Source of the DNA: Deinococcus piscis
Lineage (GTDB): Bacteria; Deinococcota; Deinococci; Deinococcales; Deinococcaceae
Assembly (NCBI RefSeq): GCF_014653275.1
Contig: NZ_BNAL01000057.1
Coordinates: 1-9,089 of the forward strand
Length of the DNA stretch: 9,089 nt
Reading direction: 5' to 3'
In this document: in pieces, positions 4,801 to 9,089 of the stretch
How the letters are laid out: each line of letters opens with the position of its first letter
How positions within the stretch are numbered: position 1 is the stretch's first letter
The notes under the pieces: generated by a model
Told to the model about the DNA's origin: nothing
Database searches by the model: none
The model's input: the letters and a program-made list of their open reading frames with translations, nothing else
Program-made: the position numbers and the translations under genes

Positions 4801-6873
4801 ATGTCCGCACCCACGCAGCCTGAGTCTCTGACAAGCACACCGACTACGCCCACCACACCGACCACCCTGAGAAAAACAAAAAAGGCCCGCCGCAAGTGGT
4901 CGCCCTGGCTGCTCCTGGCGCTGGCCGCTGGAGCCGCGGGGGCCACCTACCTGCTGCTTCCCAAAGGCCCACCAGTGCAGGAGGTGCAGGCGGCCCAGGT
5001 CCGCCAAGGCACCCTGATTCGCACAGTGACTGGCACCGGTCAGGCCCAGTCCGAAACCAGCCAAAAGCTGACTTTCAGTGCTCAGGGCACTGTCAAAGAG
5101 GTGCTGGTGGCCGTAGGCGATCAGGTCAGGCGCGGTGATGTGCTGGCCCGGCTGGAAGACGCCGCCCAGCAACGCGACATCGAGACGGCCCAGGCGGCGG
5201 TGCGTTCCAGCGAAGCGGACCTGACCCGCGCCCTGGCCGAAGTCGAGCGGGCACGCGGTGAAGTGGCCCGCGTTCAGGACGAAGTGCCCAAAGCGCAGGC
5301 CGAGGTGACCCGCGCTCAGGCTGAAGTTGAGCGGGCGGCGGGTCAGGGACAGCAGGCGCAGGGGGATATTGCCAAGGCTCAGGCCGAGGTGACCCGCGCC
5401 CAGGCCGAAGTCGAGCGGGCTGCCGGGGAAGGCGTGCGGGCACAGGGTGATATCGCCAAAGCCCAGGCCGAAGTGGCGCGGGCGCAGGCTGACCTGAATC
5501 GGGCACGCAGCGCAGGCGGCGACGCCCAGCGCGAGCAGCAGCGCGAAATCTCCAAAGCCGAGCTGGTCCTGCAAGGAGCGCAGGCAGAGCTTCAGGCGGC
5601 CAACAGTCGCCTCAGCTTGCAGCAGAGTCTGCAGGGGGCAGGCGCGGCCAGTGCCCAGGAGGTGCAGAGCACCCGCCAGGAACGGGATGAAGCGGCCCGC
5701 CGCGTCTCCCAGGCCCAGGCCGATCTCAGTTTTGCCCGCTCTGGCAGCCCGGCCCCGTCCAACGCGGCGGCCATCCAGCAAGCGGAAGCCGGGCTCAAAG
5801 CGGCGCAGGCCAGTCTCCGCCAGGCGCAGAGCGCAGCCAACACGTCCCCGGCAGTCAAGCAGGCCCAGGCCACTCTCGTCAGTGCCCAAGCTGGGGTGCG
5901 TCAGGCACAGAGTGCCGCCGACACGTCCCCGGCGGTCAAGCAGGCTCAGGCGCTGCTTGCCAGTGCCCAAGCCGGAATGCAGCAGGCCAGAACTGCGGTG
6001 CAGCAGGCCAGAACCGGGGTGCAACAGGCCCAGGCTGGGGTCAAGCAGGCCCAGGCCAACCTGGACGCAGCCCGGCTCAAAGTGCAGAACCTGCGCGCCG
6101 CGCTGCGTGACCTGGAGCTGCGTGCCCCGGCAGATGGGGTGGTCAGCGCCGTGAATATCAGCGTAGGCAACCCTGCTGCCGCCGACAAAGCCGCCATCGA
6201 ACTGATTGACCCAGCCCAGTTGTACCTGGAGGTGCCGTTCGATGAAACGCGCTCTCCGGACCTGACAGTGGGGCAGCAGGTGGACATTGAGTTCGATGCC
6301 CTGCCTGGGGAGGACATCAGCGGCCAGATAGAGCGCATTGATCCAGTGGCTCAGACTTCGGTTCAGGGTTCGCGGGTCAAGGCCCGCATTGCCCTGAGCA
6401 GCACCGAGCGCGTGCGGCCCGGCTATACCGCCCTGGCAACCGTCACCACCCTGAAACAGCCCAATGTCACGCTGGTGCCCCTCGCGGCCATCCGTGAGCC
6501 GGAAGGGACCGGGCCAAAGGGCCAGGCCACCGTCTGGACCCTTTTACCCAGCGCCGAGCAGGCAGCGGGCCAGAGCAGCTCTGCCACCACGGTCAGCACG
6601 GTCACGACCAGCGCGGCCACCAGCAGCACCGTCAGTACCGTCAGCACGACCACGGCAGCCCAGAAATCCACAGTGCAGAACACCCAACCCGCCGTGCAGG
6701 GCACCGCCCGGCTGATCACCGTTACCGTGGGGCAGCGCAACACCAACGAAGCCGCCGTGAGCGGGATTCCCGCCGGAACTTGGGTCATCATGCCTTATCC
6801 CGAAGACCTGACCGAAGGCCAGACCGTGAAGTATCAACCTCAGGATGGAGGCGGGAAAGTCGGTGAGCCATGA
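4801..6873 (+). CDS. MacA/HlyD-type membrane-fusion adaptor with giant coiled-coil hairpin
   Basis: Inner-membrane-anchored periplasmic adaptor linking the MacB-like transporter to the TolC-like duct. It has 690 residues, against 371 for E. coli MacA. In order: a Pro/Thr-rich cytoplasmic tail with basic residues (1-33); one membrane helix (about 34-53); the first lipoyl half (about 62-120, with GTVKEVLVAVGDQVRRGDVLARL); a coiled-coil hairpin (about 122-438); the second lipoyl half (439-470, with RAPADGVVSAVNISVGNPA); a beta-barrel domain (about 471-550); and a membrane-proximal domain (about 551-582 and 636-680) split by a Ser/Thr/Ala-rich insertion (584-634). The hairpin contains near-identical repeats of 28 residues (164-191, 192-219, part of a third to 237) and 27 residues (340-366, 367-393). 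The tip motif SLQGAGAASAQEV at 276-288 keeps the L-x6-S spacing used for TolC docking. The stop overlaps the ATPase start (ATGA). The family is certain; the exact substrate is not. Confidence 0.9.
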   Translation: MSAPTQPESLTSTPTTPTTPTTLRKTKKARRKWSPWLLLALAAGAAGATYLLLPKGPPVQEVQAAQVRQGTLIRTVTGTGQAQSETSQKLTFSAQGTVKEVLVAVGDQVRRGDVLARLEDAAQQRDIETAQAAVRSSEADLTRALAEVERARGEVARVQDEVPKAQAEVTRAQAEVERAAGQGQQAQGDIAKAQAEVTRAQAEVERAAGEGVRAQGDIAKAQAEVARAQADLNRARSAGGDAQREQQREISKAELVLQGAQAELQAANSRLSLQQSLQGAGAASAQEVQSTRQERDEAARRVSQAQADLSFARSGSPAPSNAAAIQQAEAGLKAAQASLRQAQSAANTSPAVKQAQATLVSAQAGVRQAQSAADTSPAVKQAQALLASAQAGMQQARTAVQQARTGVQQAQAGVKQAQANLDAARLKVQNLRAALRDLELRAPADGVVSAVNISVGNPAAADKAAIELIDPAQLYLEVPFDETRSPDLTVGQQVDIEFDALPGEDISGQIERIDPVAQTSVQGSRVKARIALSSTERVRPGYTALATVTTLKQPNVTLVPLAAIREPEGTGPKGQATVWTLLPSAEQAAGQSSSATTVSTVTTSAATSSTVSTVSTTTAAQKSTVQNTQPAVQGTARLITVTVGQRNTNEAAVSGIPAGTWVIMPYPEDLTEGQTVKYQPQDGGGKVGEP
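5290..5511 (+). repeat. 84-bp tandem repeats in the ascending coiled-coil arm
   Basis: Two full units (5290-5373 and 5374-5457) and a partial third (5458-5511) encode KAQAEVTRAQAEVERAAG followed by a Gly/Gln-rich segment ending GDIA. Each is 28 residues, four heptads. The units differ mainly at synonymous sites (for example GCTCAG versus GCCCAG) and in the Gly-rich part (GQGQQAQG versus GEGVRAQG). Confidence 0.85.
5818..5979 (+). repeat. 81-bp tandem repeats in the descending coiled-coil arm
   Basis: Two units (5818-5898 and 5899-5979) encode RQAQSAANTSPAVKQAQATL and RQAQSAADTSPAVKQAQALL, each followed by SAQAG-type residues, 27 residues per unit. The stretch CACGTCCCCGGC is identical in both. 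A heptad-like run of QQARTAV, QQARTGV, QQAQAGV and KQAQANL follows to about 6063. Confidence 0.85.
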
Positions 6874-7616
6874 GCGCGCAGCCTGCTGAGCCAGTCATCG
6901 AAGTGCGTGGCCTGACCAAAACCTACTCGGGTGAGGGCGACGCCGAGGTGCGCGCCCTGGCGGGGGTGAACCTGACCGTACGCCAGGGCGAGTACGTGGC
7001 CCTGATGGGCGCTTCAGGCAGCGGCAAATCCACGCTGATGCATATCATTGGCTGCCTAGACACGGCCACTTCCGGCGAGTACTTCCTGGGCGGTGAAGAT
7101 ACTCTGGGCCTCAGCGACGACGAGTTGGCGCGGGTCCGTAATGAACGCATCGGGTTCGTCTTTCAGGCGTTCAATCTGTTGCCGCGCACCAGCGCCCTGG
7201 TCAATGTGGCGCTGCCGCTGGTCTACCGGGGCACGCCCGCCGCTGAACGCGAGGAGCTGGCGGCGCAGGCGCTGACGCGGGTCGGGCTGGGCGAACGGCT
7301 GCATCACAAGCCCAACGAGCTTTCAGGCGGGCAAAAGCAACGGGTCGCCATCGCCAGGGCGCTGGTGCAGAACCCGACAGTGCTGCTGGCAGATGAGCCG
7401 ACAGGCAACCTGGACAGCCGCAGCACCAAGGACATCCTTAATCTGTTCGATGAGCTGCATGCTGAGGGCCGCACCATCATGCTGGTAACCCACGAGGACG
7501 AGGTGGGAGCGCGTGCTGAGCGGGTCATCTGGATGCGTGACGGCCTGATCCTGCCTCGTGAGGGCCTGGGGGCAGCACAGCAAACAGACGCGCAGACAAC
7601 AGGAGACGGGCTGTGA
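6870..7616 (+). CDS. MacB/LolD-type ABC transporter ATPase
   Basis: Cytoplasmic ATPase powering the efflux pump, 248 residues, a normal length for a stand-alone ATPase of this group. It has a Walker A GASGSGKST (47-55), Q-loop Gln99 (GFVFQAFNLLP), signature LSGGQ (151-155), Walker B VLLADE with Asp175 and Glu176, D-loop GNLD (179-182) and H-loop His208 (LVTHE). The segments FQAFNLLP and ADEPTGNLDS are typical of the MacB/LolD/FtsE branch, which drives mechanotransmission rather than direct transport through the membrane. In E. coli MacB this domain is fused to the permease; here they are separate genes. The start overlaps the adaptor stop by ATGA. The local ribosome binding site is poor (GGTGAG only two bases away), so it probably relies on translational coupling. 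All catalytic residues are present. Confidence 0.95.
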   Translation: MSAQPAEPVIEVRGLTKTYSGEGDAEVRALAGVNLTVRQGEYVALMGASGSGKSTLMHIIGCLDTATSGEYFLGGEDTLGLSDDELARVRNERIGFVFQAFNLLPRTSALVNVALPLVYRGTPAAEREELAAQALTRVGLGERLHHKPNELSGGQKQRVAIARALVQNPTVLLADEPTGNLDSRSTKDILNLFDELHAEGRTIMLVTHEDEVGARAERVIWMRDGLILPREGLGAAQQTDAQTTGDGL

Positions 7617-8824
7617 ATATCCTAGAAAACTTCAAATCAGCCTTGAGCGCTATTGCCGCCAATAAGATGCGCGCCTTCCTGACCATGCTCGGTGTGATTA
7701 TCGGCGTCTATGCGGTCAGCACCATGCTGGCTCTGGGCCAGATGGCCACCAGCAGCATTACGGGCCAGCTTAATGAAATCGGCGGCAGCCAGATTTATGT
7801 CACAGGCGACTACAGTGGTGACCAGCGCCCTGTGCGGAACTTTACCGGCGACGACATTCAGGCGCTGGCCTCCTTGCCACTCACCGACATCAGCACCGCT
7901 TCCTACTCGGTGCAGGCCAGCACTTCGGATCACAGCGGCTCGGTCAATCTGGAAGGCACGGGGGCCACCTACCCCAACCAGGGCGGCAATCTCAAGCTGC
8001 TCAAGGGCCGCTACTTTACAGCTGCTGAAAATCAGCTGGGCAGCCCGGTCATCGTGCTAGGCGAAAAAGAAGCTTCGGATTATTTTGGCCGCCAGGACCC
8101 TATCGGTCAGTCGTTGCGCGTGAGCGTCAACAATGGAGACGGCACCCAGGTCCGCGACCAATTCACCGTGATTGGCGTGACCAAGGCCAAAGGCGGCATG
8201 CTGGCCGGAATGAACCAGGCCACCGGCTACGTGCCGATCAATTACGTGTGGCGGCACTACCGCGAGCGCGGCACCTACGATTACCTGTTTTTTCAGGTGA
8301 ATCCTGGGGCCGACCAGCAAAAAGTCATGGCCGAGGTGAAGACCATCTTGCAGGCCCGGCATCCCAATGAAGCCATGCGCGCTGAGAGCTTTGACCAATT
8401 TGTCGAGCAGTTCCGGACCATTACCGGGGCGCTTCAGGCGCTACTGGCCGGGATTGGGGGACTCAGTCTGCTGGTGGGCGGCATCGGCATCATGAACATC
8501 ATGCTGGTTTCGGTGACCGAGCGCACCCGTGAGATCGGACTGCGTAAGGCACTCGGCGCACGCAGCCGCACCATTCTGGGCCAGTTCCTGATTGAGGCCG
8601 TTACCCTGACCGGTCTAGGTGGATTGATCGGCTACGTGCTGAGTGTGGCGACGGTCCTGGCTGTTGCCCGCGCCTTTCCCAACTACTTCGGTGAAGTCAG
8701 CCTCTCGCCCGCCGTGGCTGCACTGTCTATCGGCATGAGCGCGCTGATCGGGCTGATCTTCGGCGTTTGGCCTGCCCGCCGCGCCGCTAACCTGACCCCG
8801 ATAGAAGCCCTGCGGTACGAGTAA
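7613..8824 (+). CDS. MacB/FtsX-type ABC transporter permease
   Basis: Inner-membrane permease of the split MacB pump, 403 residues. The N-terminal helix (about 22-44, FLTMLGVIIGVYAVSTMLAL) is followed by a large periplasmic MacB_PCD-type domain (about 50-265). Three membrane helices follow (about 273-298, 325-352 and 366-387), giving the usual four. The FtsX hallmark GIGIMNIMLVSVTERTREIG, continuing LRKALGA, spans 290-316, and the C-terminus ends in the typical ARRAANLTPIEALRYE. The start is GTG 7613, with AGGAG at 7601-7605 seven bases away, overlapping the ATPase stop by GTGA. In MacAB-TolC pumps the permease hands periplasmic substrates, such as antibiotics, peptides or lipid-linked compounds, to the TolC duct. 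The substrate here is unknown. The gene looks intact and is the last recognisable member of the operon. Confidence 0.94.
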   Translation: MNILENFKSALSAIAANKMRAFLTMLGVIIGVYAVSTMLALGQMATSSITGQLNEIGGSQIYVTGDYSGDQRPVRNFTGDDIQALASLPLTDISTASYSVQASTSDHSGSVNLEGTGATYPNQGGNLKLLKGRYFTAAENQLGSPVIVLGEKEASDYFGRQDPIGQSLRVSVNNGDGTQVRDQFTVIGVTKAKGGMLAGMNQATGYVPINYVWRHYRERGTYDYLFFQVNPGADQQKVMAEVKTILQARHPNEAMRAESFDQFVEQFRTITGALQALLAGIGGLSLLVGGIGIMNIMLVSVTERTREIGLRKALGARSRTILGQFLIEAVTLTGLGGLIGYVLSVATVLAVARAFPNYFGEVSLSPAVAALSIGMSALIGLIFGVWPARRAANLTPIEALRYE

Positions 8825-8850
8825 GCACGGCTGAATATCAAGGGAGCTGG

Positions 8851-8907
8851 ATGATGAAGAGAGTGGCTTCGATGACCGTCACCTTCGCACTTCCTGCCAA
8901 TGGGTGA
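8851..8907 (+). pseudogene. Very short ORF, possible truncated exported-protein gene
   Basis: ATG 8851 is preceded by AGGGAG at 8841-8846, four bases away, and a second ATG follows directly. The ORF codes MMKRVASMTVTFALPANG and then TGA at 8905-8907. The first residues (basic, then hydrophobic, then Ala-Pro-Ala) look like the beginning of a signal peptide that is cut short. It starts 26 bases after the permease stop, so it could once have been the next operon gene, with the remainder lost to a frameshift or rearrangement. It may also be a chance ORF. Confidence 0.3.
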
Positions 8908-9089
8908 GTTGCACTGGCCAGAAAGCCCCCTTCACTGAGCAAATGACAGACCCCAGAGGGCAGGCCCGCACTTATGGTCCTCAGCTTCCAGACATCCTCT
9001 AAAGCAGTTCTCCGAATTACTCAACCGGTAGTGGTACGCGAAATCCTTCCACATCGGTCCCACTTTTTAGGAGGGTGGGGCACACTGGA
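8908..9089. other. Unassigned sequence after the operon
   Basis: I find no convincing gene here on either strand. A weak inverted repeat, GTCCCAC (9057-9063) with GTGGGGC (9075-9081), includes one G-T pair and an 11-base loop with five T at its left side. It lacks a trailing T-run on the + strand. No clear operon terminator is visible between 8825 and the window end. Confidence 0.4.

Noticed and set aside
5290..5979. CRISPR-like or satellite repeat array
   Set aside because: The repeats are in frame, code heptad coiled coil, differ at synonymous sites and have no spacers.
4750..6024. Long open frame on the minus strand across the adaptor gene
   Set aside because: It is a mirror of the GC-rich repetitive coding sequence and shows no recognisable domain. 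The + strand adaptor is unambiguous.
8916..9040. Minus-strand ORF of about 40 residues beginning MWKDFAYHYRL
   Set aside because: Short, no ribosome binding site, no recognisable family and a stop codon close upstream. Probably chance.
9057..9081. Terminator at the window end
   Set aside because: The stem has a G-T pair and an 11-base loop, with no T-run after the right arm.

Overview
This 9.1-kb window looks like GC-rich chromosomal DNA from a Deinococcus-like bacterium. That placement is an inference. It rests on strongly GC-biased third codon positions, an IS701-type and an IS4-type transposase, and a tripartite efflux operon built for a two-membrane envelope with very long Ala/Gln-rich coiled coils. 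No rRNA, tRNA or other clear taxonomic marker is present.

Left part (1-2126) is mobile-element wreckage. An IS701-like transposase gene (left piece ending at 113, right piece from 1265) is split by a complete 1151-bp IS4-type element (114-1264). That element has near-perfect terminal inverted repeats, an apparently intact DDE transposase and a perfect 5-bp target duplication (ATCAA). Just after the IS701 remnant, a different reading frame (1980-2126) has GC-rich third positions and ends in a normal stop, probably the tail of an older disrupted gene. From 2127 to 2339 there is no gene. This stretch holds a perfect 9-bp hairpin, a second bulged inverted repeat overlapping a weak promoter-like sequence, and a small operator-like palindrome just before the operon.

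Right part (2340-8824) is a five-gene operon on the + strand: two TolC/OEP-like proteins, a very long MacA/HlyD-type membrane-fusion adaptor, a MacB/LolD-type ABC ATPase and a MacB/FtsX-type permease. Three of the four junctions are 4-base start/stop overlaps. The fourth is a 77-bp gap with a strong Shine-Dalgarno sequence. The ATPase and permease form a split MacB in the inner membrane, the adaptor spans the periplasm, and the TolC-like protein or proteins form the exit duct. The substrate cannot be read from sequence.

The most unusual parts are the adaptor and the second TolC-like protein. The adaptor is 690 aa, and about 317 residues are a coiled-coil hairpin whose TolC-docking tip motif lies almost exactly in the middle. 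Helix-breaking segments recur at mirror-image distances from the tip, and internal 84-bp and 81-bp DNA repeats lie in the two arms. The second TolC-like protein keeps the helical parts of the OEP fold but seems to lack both beta-strand insertions that make the outer-membrane barrel. Together they suggest an efflux machine adapted to an unusually wide envelope.

The last 265 bp hold the start of an 18-codon ORF with a good Shine-Dalgarno sequence and a cut-off signal-peptide look, then nothing I can assign.
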